Origin: Nitrosopumilus sp. UBA526
GTDB taxonomy: Archaea > Thermoproteota > Nitrososphaeria > Nitrososphaerales > Nitrosopumilaceae
Reading direction: 5' to 3'
NCBI GenBank assembly: GCA_002506665.1
Contig: DAXZ01000019.1
Span: 1-52,531, forward strand
Length of the DNA: 52,531 nucleotides
Below the pieces are notes generated by a model. That model worked only from the letters and a program-made list of their open reading frames with translations, was not told the DNA's origin and ran no database searches. This document shows, in pieces, positions 33,486 through 40,983 of this stretch. The translations under genes were made by a program, and so were the position numbers. The stretch's first letter is position 1. Every line of letters begins with the position of its first letter.

Positions 33486-34388
33486 GTTTAGGGCTACCTT
33501 CAAACCCTTGTATCTGTTTCTGATTGTGACCTCAGTTACTCCTGCCGCCTCTGCAACGTCTCTCTGGGTCTTGTTCTCTCCATTTGTAACACAGGCAACG
33601 TATAGTGCAGCAGCAGCTAGTCCCATGGGATCTTTTCCTGCGGAAATCTTCATGTCCTCCGCGGTCTGTAAAATTTTTGTTGCTTTTCTCTTTGTCTTTT
33701 CAGACAGTCCTGCCTTGCTTGCAATCCTTGCAATACACTTGACTGGATCTACTACTGGCATCTTTAAATTTAATTCTCTTAGCAACAACCTGTAGCATCT
33801 TGCAATGTCTTTGCGTTTGATGTTGCTTGCCTGGCCAATATCTTTTAGTGTTCTCGGAGTCTCTGTATCTCTACATGCTACATATAGTGCAGATGCAATC
33901 AAAGCCGAGATAGAACGGCCTCTGACTAGTCCCTTCTCTAGTGCTTTTCTGTAAATGTAAGCTGATTTTTCAATGACTGAATCTCCTACAGCAAGCTTGT
34001 CTTTTAGCCTATCTAATTCACTAAATGCCTGTCTAAAGTTTCTATCAACTGGCTCATGAACTTGGCTTCTACTGTCCCATGTTCTCAACCTCTCAATGGT
34101 ACTCTTCATAGTGGAAGTAAGTGGCTTGCCTGTCGCATCTCTGTTTTGTGGATTGATGACAGTAGCTAATCCCATATCGTGCATTGCAAGAGATGTTGGT
34201 ACACCTGCCCTGCTTTTATTTTCTCCTTCATTTGAAAAAGATCTCCATTCTGGTCCGGACTCTTCTATTTTGTCAGTTACCACAAATCCACACTTGCCAC
34301 AAAAATTTTCACCAGTATTGGTATCTGTTACTAGTGTGCCCTTTGCACATCTGGGGCATTTACCTTTTTGATTATCGGTCTTGACCAT
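33480..34388 (-). CDS. tfb: Transcription initiation factor TFB (copy 2)
   Basis: The 302-residue product from ATG 34386-34388 has the same architecture as the TFB at 8494: zinc ribbon (CPRCAKGTLVTD, NFCGKCGFVV), EWRSFSNEGE and PTSLAMHDMGLATVI linker, two cyclin folds (KGLVRGRSISALIASALYVA, SAGKDPMGLAAAALYVACV) and the terminal helix-turn-helix (GVTEVTIRNRYKGLKV). A TTG four codons upstream is an alternative start. By eye the two TFBs agree in most positions of the core and differ mainly at the N-terminus, in KLAVGDSVIEK versus KLSLSDAVIEK, and at the C-terminus. The palindromic element copy B lies directly upstream. Confidence 0.97.
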   Translation of the reverse strand: MVKTDNQKGKCPRCAKGTLVTDTNTGENFCGKCGFVVTDKIEESGPEWRSFSNEGENKSRAGVPTSLAMHDMGLATVINPQNRDATGKPLTSTMKSTIERLRTWDSRSQVHEPVDRNFRQAFSELDRLKDKLAVGDSVIEKSAYIYRKALEKGLVRGRSISALIASALYVACRDTETPRTLKDIGQASNIKRKDIARCYRLLLRELNLKMPVVDPVKCIARIASKAGLSEKTKRKATKILQTAEDMKISAGKDPMGLAAAALYVACVTNGENKTQRDVAEAAGVTEVTIRNRYKGLKVALNL

Positions 34389-34413
34389 TTTCTCTCTCAA
34401 AACCTTTTCTGAT

Positions 34414-34423
34414 GATATTTAAG
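34414..34423 (-). promoter_or_regulatory. TATA-like box of TFB copy 2
   Basis: Read on the minus strand, CTTAAATATC is centred about 30 bases before the ATG at 34388. The palindromic element begins about 16 bases further upstream, a position typical of archaeal upstream regulatory sites. Confidence 0.5.
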
Positions 34424-34439
34424 ATTTTCTAAATCATAA

Positions 34440-34576
34440 TTTTGTCGCATAATTCCAAGTTCTACATAATATTTGGACAAAATTGACGATATTGTGCCTA
34501 CATCATGGTTGTAATACCCTTTTAGCGTTATTCATATCGCTGATTTTGGTGCGATTTAATGAATTATGCGACAAAA
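34440..34576 (-). repeat. Palindromic element, copy B, upstream of TFB copy 2
   Basis: A 137-base block bounded by a perfect 16-base inverted repeat: TTTTGTCGCATAATTC at 34440-34455 and GAATTATGCGACAAAA at 34561-34576. Inside is a second inverted pair (AAAATTGACGATAT at about 34478-34491 and ATATCGCTGATTTT at about 34534-34547). In the direction of TFB transcription it aligns along its length with copy A at 8204-8351. No target-site duplication is seen at its ends. Confidence 0.75.
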
Positions 34577-34679
34577 TCTCTAGATTGAAATCGTTACAAA
34601 ATAGAACTGTTCAAGTACAAGAATAACTAGGTAAAGACCTGTCTCCCAATTTAGTTTCACACCTGTCCTAGCAGACCAG

Positions 34680-34931
34680 TCATGGAATCATTCTGGAGAT
34701 ATCACATTCTCTTATGCTACCATCTCTGCTTGTGGATTTGATGCCAGTCGAGCCCACTGCAAGATGGACAATCTCTTGTTTTTTGTCTCCATCAACAAAC
34801 CAGTTCCTCTTATCTTCACTCTCCAAACGTATCTTTTGCATTCTTTTATGGATTATAGACCGGTCAGGTATATTTTCTGCTTCAAAAGTTTCCATCAACA
34901 TTCCTTCTAGTTGTCTGTATGGCCCCCCCCT
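34680..34931 (-). mobile_element. Remnant of an IS5-like transposase gene
   Basis: The minus-strand frame reads GGPYRQLEGMLMETFEAENI, then PDRSIIHKRMQKIRLESEDK, and EIVHLAVGSTGIKSTSRDGS. PYRQ-EG, IP-xS-IHKRM-K and the VxSTGIK segment match the N-terminal part of IS5/IS4-type DDE transposases, where the last segment normally reads VDSTGIK and carries the first catalytic Asp. Here that Asp is Gly. The frame ends at 34680 soon after, and the rest of the transposase is missing, so this is an inactive fragment. Terminal repeats were not found. Identification is from motif memory only. Confidence 0.55.
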
Positions 34932-35292
34932 GCAGTGACTCTGATCACACCTGCCGTCACAAATACGCCTTCTAAACTGACGTCCTACTCTGTTGTCATT
35001 TATTTTTCTCTACATCATACATGTCTAAATCTGGATTACATACATAGAACCCGGCACGTGTATTTGATCATTGTACTTGTGCTTTCGAGACACCTTCAGT
35101 ACTACCAAGTGCAACTGCACTGGCCGGTATTACGAAATATCCTTAATAGGTATCAGGTGCCAAAATACCAGATGACATTATTGCAGATTCTATACAACTA
35201 ACATAGGTCAACGAATTAATCTCAAATATTATTCTAAAATGAAATAGATGTAACACTAGACTCGAATATAATACTGAAAAAGTAGAATGTTC
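34932..35292. other. Gene-free stretch
   Basis: No coding frame longer than about 50 codons that looks natural. A short plus-strand peptide (TPSVLPSATALAGITKYP, near 35090-35147) could be the end of a lost gene. It probably contains further debris from the transposase insertion next to it. Confidence 0.4.
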
Positions 35293-35943
35293 TCAAGACA
35301 CATCCAGTCTGTCCCCTAGTATCTCTCTTATCTTTTTTGAAATCTCTGGCTTTTCATCTTGTTCAAGCACAAACTCTAGATCATCAATACTGTCAATATC
35401 CCACATTATTCTCTTTACAAAGACTAGTGCAACGTTGAGGGTGTGCTCCTTGGCAGTATTCATGTGGATCTTGTAACTATCTTCATCATAATGTGTCTCC
35501 ATAAGGTCTATTGGCATTCTTGCCAATGCGTTTGTCCCATCAAATTTCCTAGATGGCACAACTATTGCAAAATCTGGATGTGTCTTGTAGTTTAACATAA
35601 AATCAATATCTTGAGTTTTGATAAACGGAATATCTTGGGGAAATACTATTGATGCATGAAAACCGTTCTCCAAAAGATACTTGTCTGCTAATGCCACTGC
35701 ACTGTTGACACTCTCTTCTTTCTCATCAATGATAGTGATGGTGTTGAATTTTTCTCCAATCTCAATTGCCTTCTCTTCTCGTGTAACCATGACTATCTTC
35801 TCTATCTGAGGTGAAATTGACAGCGTATGCAACACTTCCTCTAGCATTACTTTGCATAGGTCTTCGACCTGCCGTGGGGACAAATCTAGGCGTGTTTTCG
35901 CCTTGGAAAAAGTCTTTACGGGGATTATTGCGGCTATCTTCAA
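35293..35943 (-). CDS. cofC: 2-phospho-L-lactate guanylyltransferase (CofC)
   Basis: The 216-residue product begins AAIIPVKTFSKAKTRLDLSP, the nucleotide-binding loop of CofC, and has FHASIVFPQDIPFIKTQDID (metal-binding DIP motif), VVPSRKFDGTNALARMPIDL and the IDSIDDLEFVLEQ tail. It activates phospholactate (or a related C3 acid) with GTP for coenzyme F420 synthesis. It starts with TTG one base after the cofD stop. In this lineage F420 is thought to serve oxidoreductases. Confidence 0.93.
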   Translation of the reverse strand: MKIAAIIPVKTFSKAKTRLDLSPRQVEDLCKVMLEEVLHTLSISPQIEKIVMVTREEKAIEIGEKFNTITIIDEKEESVNSAVALADKYLLENGFHASIVFPQDIPFIKTQDIDFMLNYKTHPDFAIVVPSRKFDGTNALARMPIDLMETHYDEDSYKIHMNTAKEHTLNVALVFVKRIMWDIDSIDDLEFVLEQDEKPEISKKIREILGDRLDVS

Positions 35944-35944
35944 A

Positions 35945-36865
35945 TTACACGTGCACTTGTTTTAAAATAAAGTTCGCTAATGCTTCTTCTGCCAACTTAT
36001 TCTTCATGGTGATCTTTGTTTCAAAAACCTTCATATCTAAACTCTGAATCTTTTTTACCAGCATCCTGTCTTTAGTGTCTACTATGATGTTTGAACAGAC
36101 ATCAGAGTACATCTTTGCTAGACCATATGCGTTTGATTCTATTCCTGCGGCTTGCATGTATTTTGCAGCAGGTCCGGTCACTGCATTATCTCCGATTAAC
36201 GGACTAACTGCAACTACTCTCTTTTTTATCTTTGACAACTCTTTTCTAATTCCTTTGATCTGAAGCATCGGCCCAATTGATGTTAGTGGATTTCCTGGCG
36301 CCAAAATCACCAAATCTGCATCATGAATTGCATTTATTGCCTCGGGATTTGGGCGAGCTTTGTCTGCCCCAATATACTGAATTCCCTCTACTGGATCTTT
36401 TCCTCTATGTTTGACCCAGTATTCTTGCAGATGTAACTCTCCTTTGTCCGTAGTAATTCTCGTCTCAACGCTGTTGTCAGTAACTGGGATGATGTTTGCA
36501 CTGACTGCAAACTTTTCACATATCCATTTTGTAATGTCACTTAGGTTCTTTCCATTCTTTAGCATGTTGGTTCTGATCAAATGTGTTGCAGCGTCCCTGT
36601 CACCGACTCTAAACCAGGTCTCTTCTCCAAAGACCTCCATCTGACGCATAAAGTTAAACGTGTCTTTTTTCATTCCCCACCCTCTCTCCTGATCAAGCAG
36701 ATCTGCTAATCCATATATGATGGTGTCAATGTCTGGACATACATAAAGTCCGTATAGCCAATAGTTGTCTCCTACGTTGCTGATTACATTGATCTTGGAC
36801 TTTTGGGCCGCTAGTCCTCTGACTAGTTTTACTGAACCTGTTCCACCTGCTAATACTGTTATCAT
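35945..36865 (-). CDS. cofD: 2-phospho-L-lactate transferase (CofD)
   Basis: The 306-residue product starts ITVLAGGTGSVKLVRGLAAQ, the GTGG-like phosphate loop of CofD, followed by NVISNVGDNYWLYGLYVCPD and DIDTIIYGLADLLD. Other hallmarks are GDRDAATHLIRTNML and LVILAPGNPLTSIGPMLQIK. It joins the CofC product to Fo, giving F420-0. Upstream gene of the cofD-cofC operon; spacing to cofC is one base. Confidence 0.95.
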   Translation of the reverse strand: MITVLAGGTGSVKLVRGLAAQKSKINVISNVGDNYWLYGLYVCPDIDTIIYGLADLLDQERGWGMKKDTFNFMRQMEVFGEETWFRVGDRDAATHLIRTNMLKNGKNLSDITKWICEKFAVSANIIPVTDNSVETRITTDKGELHLQEYWVKHRGKDPVEGIQYIGADKARPNPEAINAIHDADLVILAPGNPLTSIGPMLQIKGIRKELSKIKKRVVAVSPLIGDNAVTGPAAKYMQAAGIESNAYGLAKMYSDVCSNIIVDTKDRMLVKKIQSLDMKVFETKITMKNKLAEEALANFILKQVHV

Positions 36866-36973
36866 ATTATATTACTAAAGATACTGTCATTGTTACTACA
36901 TATTACTTTTTCAAAAAATATCGATCTGGATAATTAGGATAAGTTTATTACCGTAATTTCATGATTTTTATTC

Positions 36974-38329
36974 GTGTCTAGGGTAGTTATTCTCTCAGCT
37001 ATGCTTGCAATCATACTAATTATTGGCTCGAGCACTCCTGTCTGGGCTGCTCAATTGGACGCTAGACTTTATCCAGACCGTAACTCATCTCCGTTTACAA
37101 TGCACTATCAAAAAACGATCTTTATTGAATATTCAAATGGCGGGAATCTCTTTGATGAACTAAAGGGAAAAGAATGGACTGTATCAGGAACTGCAGACTC
37201 TTCTAATTCCGAAGTTCAAGATCTTATAAACAAACTAAACCAAAAAATTACACGTGATGGAAGTCAGGCACAAATATCTGATCTTAATGTGTCTTATGAC
37301 TTTTATCTTAAAGCAAGAAACATCAATACATCCATTGACTATCGCGTGGTCTTGGAGGGCACATTGTCTAACTATGTGATTACACGAGATTCCCAAAAAA
37401 CTTTGATAGACATGGGCTGGAGAGGACTCTCTGTAGATGACGAGGTAGTAATTGATGGTGTTGATATTAATATTCCACTAAACCTGTTAAAGAACCAAGA
37501 GCCTAACGTCTATGCTCTCTTTTCTGGCACAGAAGCAGAGGACGTGCTAAACAGACCTCTTATCAATGCAGACTTTATCTTGGAACAACCTCTACCCAAC
37601 TGGCACTTTTTGTTTGATCCTACAGGAATCAATGTGGATGCTGGAACCTTTGGGTTATCTGAAGAAATCTCGGGATTTGTCGTGTCTAGCTGGACGATGG
37701 GTGAGAGCAGTATTAGGGAAGGAAGACAGGTGGAAAAAATTTTTGTTGCAGAAATAATCGCTGATCAGCCATACGCTATTCGCAGTGTACAGTCCTCTGA
37801 TCAGGCAAACATCGCAGCTATAGGCTTTGGTGTTTTTGGTGATTTAGATGGTATAGAGATCATAGGAGTTACTCCTACCCCTCCTGAAAATTATACAAAC
37901 ACCTCTACAGGTGATTTCCCAGTGATGATAATCTACGGCATGGCAGGACTTGCAGCTGTTGCCGGCATTGGATTTTTTATTATAAGTAACAGGTTTCTCA
38001 AAAATGAGAAACAAGGTCAGCAGGGCATTGATCCAACCAATTTGGTAGGCTACCAGACTAGTGCATCTTCGGGTGGCTATCAAACCAATAGGGGCGAGGC
38101 ACAACTAAAAGATGACACTGATTATCAGCAGACACGAAATGTTTATGATGTAACAACCCAGCATCGTCCTCCACCACAAATATCGTCTGAGGAGGCAGCA
38201 TGTGGATGTGCATCTTCTGCTGAAATGGAGTCTGAATGTGACTGTGTAATGCAAGGGGCATGCCTGTGTGACGGTACATGCAGATGTGACGCTAGTATCT
38301 GCAAGGAACATGCCAGTTCACTGACCTAG
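36974..38329 (+). CDS. Membrane protein with large ectodomain and Cys-rich cytosolic tail
   Basis: The 451-residue product starts with GTG and has a signal peptide (VILSAMLAIILIIGSSTPVW). It has a beta-rich ectodomain of about 290 residues (QKTLIDMGWRGLSVDDEVVI, then LPNWHFLFDPTGINVDAGTF), a transmembrane segment at about 316-340 (VMIIYGMAGLAAVAGIGFFI), then a Gln/Tyr/Thr-rich tail of about 110 residues. The tail ends in nine Cys within about 30 residues arranged as CGC, CDC, CLC, CRC and a single Cys followed by His (EAACGCASSAEMESECDC, then MQGACLCDGTCRCDASICKE). Orientation places this metallothionein-like segment in the cytosol. Function unknown; metal sensing or buffering is inference. 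Confidence 0.85.
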   Translation: MSRVVILSAMLAIILIIGSSTPVWAAQLDARLYPDRNSSPFTMHYQKTIFIEYSNGGNLFDELKGKEWTVSGTADSSNSEVQDLINKLNQKITRDGSQAQISDLNVSYDFYLKARNINTSIDYRVVLEGTLSNYVITRDSQKTLIDMGWRGLSVDDEVVIDGVDINIPLNLLKNQEPNVYALFSGTEAEDVLNRPLINADFILEQPLPNWHFLFDPTGINVDAGTFGLSEEISGFVVSSWTMGESSIREGRQVEKIFVAEIIADQPYAIRSVQSSDQANIAAIGFGVFGDLDGIEIIGVTPTPPENYTNTSTGDFPVMIIYGMAGLAAVAGIGFFIISNRFLKNEKQGQQGIDPTNLVGYQTSASSGGYQTNRGEAQLKDDTDYQQTRNVYDVTTQHRPPPQISSEEAACGCASSAEMESECDCVMQGACLCDGTCRCDASICKEHASSLT

Positions 38330-38689
38330 AATCTTTCAATTACAGACAAAGCCAAGCATTCTTAGATACAACTTGATGGATTGGCAAAAATAATAATCTC
38401 TTAAAAAAAAGCATGTGTGCTGGGAGTAACCCTCCTTCTGTTTTCACGATATTTCGCTTTGCAGCCTACCTGAACCTAGTACAGGCACTTGGGGTTCTGT
38501 TTGGCCTTGCTCCATGTGGGTCGTCTCTTTCATTCCTTTTATGGAAATCTCAGGTTTTGCCATCATCGTGCGCCATATTGGATTATTTTCTGTTCCGTTG
38601 CCAACCATCTCTGACTATCTATCTCTAGATCACATTTCCTGTATGGAGGGAGGAGTTTCCTCTGCCGTAGCAGTGTGTCGTGCTCCAGC
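38330..38689. other. Gene-free stretch before the methyltransferase
   Basis: Open frames exist on both strands (for example plus 38413-38628) but none looks like a natural protein. A hydrophobic plus-strand peptide (MWVVSFIPFMEISGFAIIV, from 38514) might be a decayed membrane protein. Confidence 0.35.
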
Positions 38690-38830
38690 TCACATGAATA
38701 CTGTCTGTTGGCTGTATGATTTGAATATTACTCTAATTGGTTTTATTGCATAATCGGGTGATAGGCACAATGGAATCTCGCCATATAGTGGGATTCTGTG
38801 TAATCTTTGATACCTGTGACTATACATAAT
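38690..38830 (-). CDS. Possible 46-residue ORF or gene fragment
   Basis: From an ATG near 38828-38830 the minus strand encodes MYSHRYQRLHRIPLYGEIPL, CLSPDYAIKPIRVIFKSYSQ and a short end to TGA 38690-38692. The composition is natural. The frame is open further upstream, under the methyltransferase 5' end. No family recognised; it may be the end of a lost gene. Confidence 0.3.
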   Translation of the reverse strand: MMYSHRYQRLHRIPLYGEIPLCLSPDYAIKPIRVIFKSYSQQTVFM

Positions 38831-38918
38831 GTCACTGTCGCCTTCTAGTCGGACGCCTAGGTGTGCCAAACTGTCCGTTACAACACTTAAAAAAACACGC
38901 ACCAAAAAAAGACCTATT

Positions 38919-39710
38919 GTGCTAAATAAAATCTATAATGAAAACTGTCTAGATACCATGAATAGAATGTCAGATGATATCATAGATTGTACCATAACCT
39001 CACCACCCTACGACAACATGAGAAAGTATGATGGTAATACATTTGATGACTTTGATGATATATCCAAAGAATTGTACCGTGTCACAAAGATAGGCGGTGT
39101 ACTGGTGTGGGTTGTTGGTGACCAATGTATCAGGGGGAACGAATCTGGTACATCATTCCGTCAGGCATTACGATTCAAAGATGTGGGGTTTAATCTGTTT
39201 GATACCATGATATATGCCAAGCCTCCACGGGGGGCAGTAGGGAATAACAAGACATACTGGCAGTCATTTGAGTATATGTTTGTACTATGCAAGGGAATAC
39301 CAAAGACCATACATCTGATCATGGATAGGGAAAATAAAGATTCTAGAAATGGCGATAATGGCACAAAACGTCTCCATGATGGCACCCTCAAAAAACTAAA
39401 ACGTGGCGGGTATAACAGTACCGGTAGGCGGACAAACATTTGGACATATAATATTGGCCGCGGTCATTCTGCAACAGATGATATCGCGTACAAACATCCT
39501 GCAATATTTCCAGAGAATCTGGCACAAGACCATATACTATCATGGAGTGATGCAGGTGATACCATATATGATCCGTTCATGGGGAGCGGTACAGTTGCTA
39601 AAATGTGCATTAAAAACAACCGCAAGTATGTCGGCAGTGAGCTAAGTAAGGAATATTACACTATATCACAAAGTCGAATTAAGAGTTGTCAGACCCACAG
39701 ATGCGACTAG
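38919..39710 (+). CDS. DNA methyltransferase, beta class
   Basis: From GTG 38919 the 263-residue product begins MLNKIYNENCLDTMNRMSDD, then has motif IV TSPPYDN (residues 27-33), GDQCIRGNESGTSFRQALRF, a variable target-recognition region (ENKDSRNGDNGTKRLHDGT), and near residue 218 motif I DPFMGSGTVAKMCIKNNRKY. The order IV-TRD-I is the beta class; TSPPY is most common among N4-cytosine enzymes, though N6-adenine activity is possible. The frame extends upstream to 38829, but the added residues are unlike the family and a TATA-like TTAAAAAAAC lies about 30 bases before GTG 38919. It precedes a broken endonuclease gene, so it may be the surviving half of a restriction-modification pair. Confidence 0.9.
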   Translation: MLNKIYNENCLDTMNRMSDDIIDCTITSPPYDNMRKYDGNTFDDFDDISKELYRVTKIGGVLVWVVGDQCIRGNESGTSFRQALRFKDVGFNLFDTMIYAKPPRGAVGNNKTYWQSFEYMFVLCKGIPKTIHLIMDRENKDSRNGDNGTKRLHDGTLKKLKRGGYNSTGRRTNIWTYNIGRGHSATDDIAYKHPAIFPENLAQDHILSWSDAGDTIYDPFMGSGTVAKMCIKNNRKYVGSELSKEYYTISQSRIKSCQTHRCD

Positions 39711-40105
39711 GTTAAAATGGTGCAGAGAATGCAATCAAGAGAAACGTGGCACAGAGTTTGCCAAAAATAAAGTCGGAAAGAATAATCGAATTATCTGCGT
39801 AGACCTGTGTGCAAAGAGTGCTACAAAACAAAAGAAAACGATTAACTCAAAACAAAGGCAGGAATATGTGAAAAACCATCCACCCCCTGCAAAAGGACAA
39901 ATTCACATGTCCGGTATGTTGCAAAACTCTCATTCGTCAATATGATAACGAGATATGTTTGGAACACAATCAGAAAACTGGCGAGATACGGGGGTGGTGG
40001 ATATGTGGCAGCTGTAATCCAAGTATTGGTAAATTCAATGAGGATGTCAATATTCTAGAAGAGGCAATTCGATGGTTAAATGGAACACTTGGCACATTCA
40101 TGTGA
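39681..40105 (+). pseudogene. Frameshifted endonuclease VII-like (HNH) gene
   Basis: Three frames together give one protein. First: TRLKWCRECNQEKRGTEFAK with a Cys pair. After a shift near 39790: YLRRPVCKECYKTKEND with the second Cys pair. Then QRQEYVKNHPPPAKG, and after another shift near 39893: DKFTCPVCCKTLIRQYDNEI, CLEHNQKTGEIRGWWICGSC and NPSIGKFNEDVNILEEAIRW to TGA 40103-40105. The last part has the recombination endonuclease VII pattern: CxxC, xxxH-xxTG-xRG, CxxCN-xxG. At least two frameshifts inactivate it. It begins at the end of the methyltransferase gene, so the pair probably was a restriction-modification or phage-derived module. Confidence 0.72.
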
Positions 40106-40131
40106 GAATCATATATTCTGGTATATTTGGT

Positions 40132-40794
40132 CTAGGCAGACTTTGTACCTGTAATAAACAGGGTTCCGTACTCTCTCTTCCATTTTTTCCTACTTTGCAA
40201 ATCTTTGATGTGTCTTGTTTTTACATCAAATCCTGCATCTTTGAAAAACTCTGTCCATTTTTTTTCCGAGTGCAAATGCATCTGCAACTTCATCATTTTT
40301 GACCATCTTGATGTTGCCTTGTTGTCTGTATAAAAGTCAGTCCCACAAAAAAACTGTCCTCCCGGTTTTAACAATCTGTATATCTTGCAAAGTGCAACTT
40401 TAACAGAGTCTACATAGTAAAGTGATTCCATCGAAAAGATAAAATCAAATTTTATTCTATATTTCATTGATTCAATATCTGTGTGGATAAACTCTGTCTT
40501 TTTGTTCCCCCTCTTTTTTTCTGACTGCCTGATCATCTTTTTACTCTTATCTATGCCTATGGCCCTTTTACAATTCTCTTTTTCTGCAATCTCTCTTACC
40601 ACCCATCCATTTCCACATCCTACATCTAAAAATGTAAATGGCTTGTCAAATGGTATGGTCTCTAAAAATTTTAAAACATTTCTGCCGTGTTCTGTCTCCA
40701 TCAATGCGGCTCTTCCATTTTGGGCCCAGTCATCAAAAGTTTTTTCAACACTATCCATACACTTGCCTCTTTTTGATTCCCTTATAATCTTCAT
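40132..40794 (-). CDS. Class I SAM-dependent methyltransferase
   Basis: The 220-residue product has the SAM motif FTFLDVGCGNGWVVREIAEK, the acidic strand end AIGIDKSKKMIRQSE, TDIESMKYRIKFDFIFSMES (motif II/III region) and YRLLKPGGQFFCGTDF. The family is broad (ubiquinone, menaquinone and natural-product type), so the substrate is unknown. MDSVEKTFDDW at codon 13 is an alternative start. The gene is preceded by a 36-residue membrane protein gene whose stop overlaps its ATG in ATGA. Confidence 0.88.
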   Translation of the reverse strand: MKIIRESKRGKCMDSVEKTFDDWAQNGRAALMETEHGRNVLKFLETIPFDKPFTFLDVGCGNGWVVREIAEKENCKRAIGIDKSKKMIRQSEKKRGNKKTEFIHTDIESMKYRIKFDFIFSMESLYYVDSVKVALCKIYRLLKPGGQFFCGTDFYTDNKATSRWSKMMKLQMHLHSEKKWTEFFKDAGFDVKTRHIKDLQSRKKWKREYGTLFITGTKSA

Positions 40795-40901
40795 CGGCTA
40801 ACTCTGATCTCATCCAATAACTTTGTGTAAAGAACCGTCTGGCCAAATATCAAAACTAGAAACATCACTCCCGGTGTAGGATAACCCCAAAGCATTACCA
40901 T
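40791..40901 (-). CDS. 36-residue single-span membrane protein
   Basis: ATG 40899-40901 opens 36 codons: MVMLWGYPTPGVMFLVLIFG, followed by QTVLYTKLLDEIRVSR. It is one hydrophobic helix with a charged C-terminal end. The TGA at 40791-40793 overlaps the ATG of the methyltransferase by the ATGA arrangement used elsewhere in this window, which strongly supports a real coupled gene. Family unknown; it may recruit the methyltransferase to the membrane. Confidence 0.65.
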   Translation of the reverse strand: MVMLWGYPTPGVMFLVLIFGQTVLYTKLLDEIRVSR

Positions 40902-40983
40902 GTCAAAAACAGTCTATCATGGCTGAGTTCTCTTATCATTTATGCTCAAGTTTTAAGTACTAGAAATTCTGATTTAGATCCCT

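Noticed and set aside
33508..34384. Plus-strand frames opposite TFB copy 2
   Set aside because: Antisense of conserved cyclin-fold and zinc-ribbon coding sequence.
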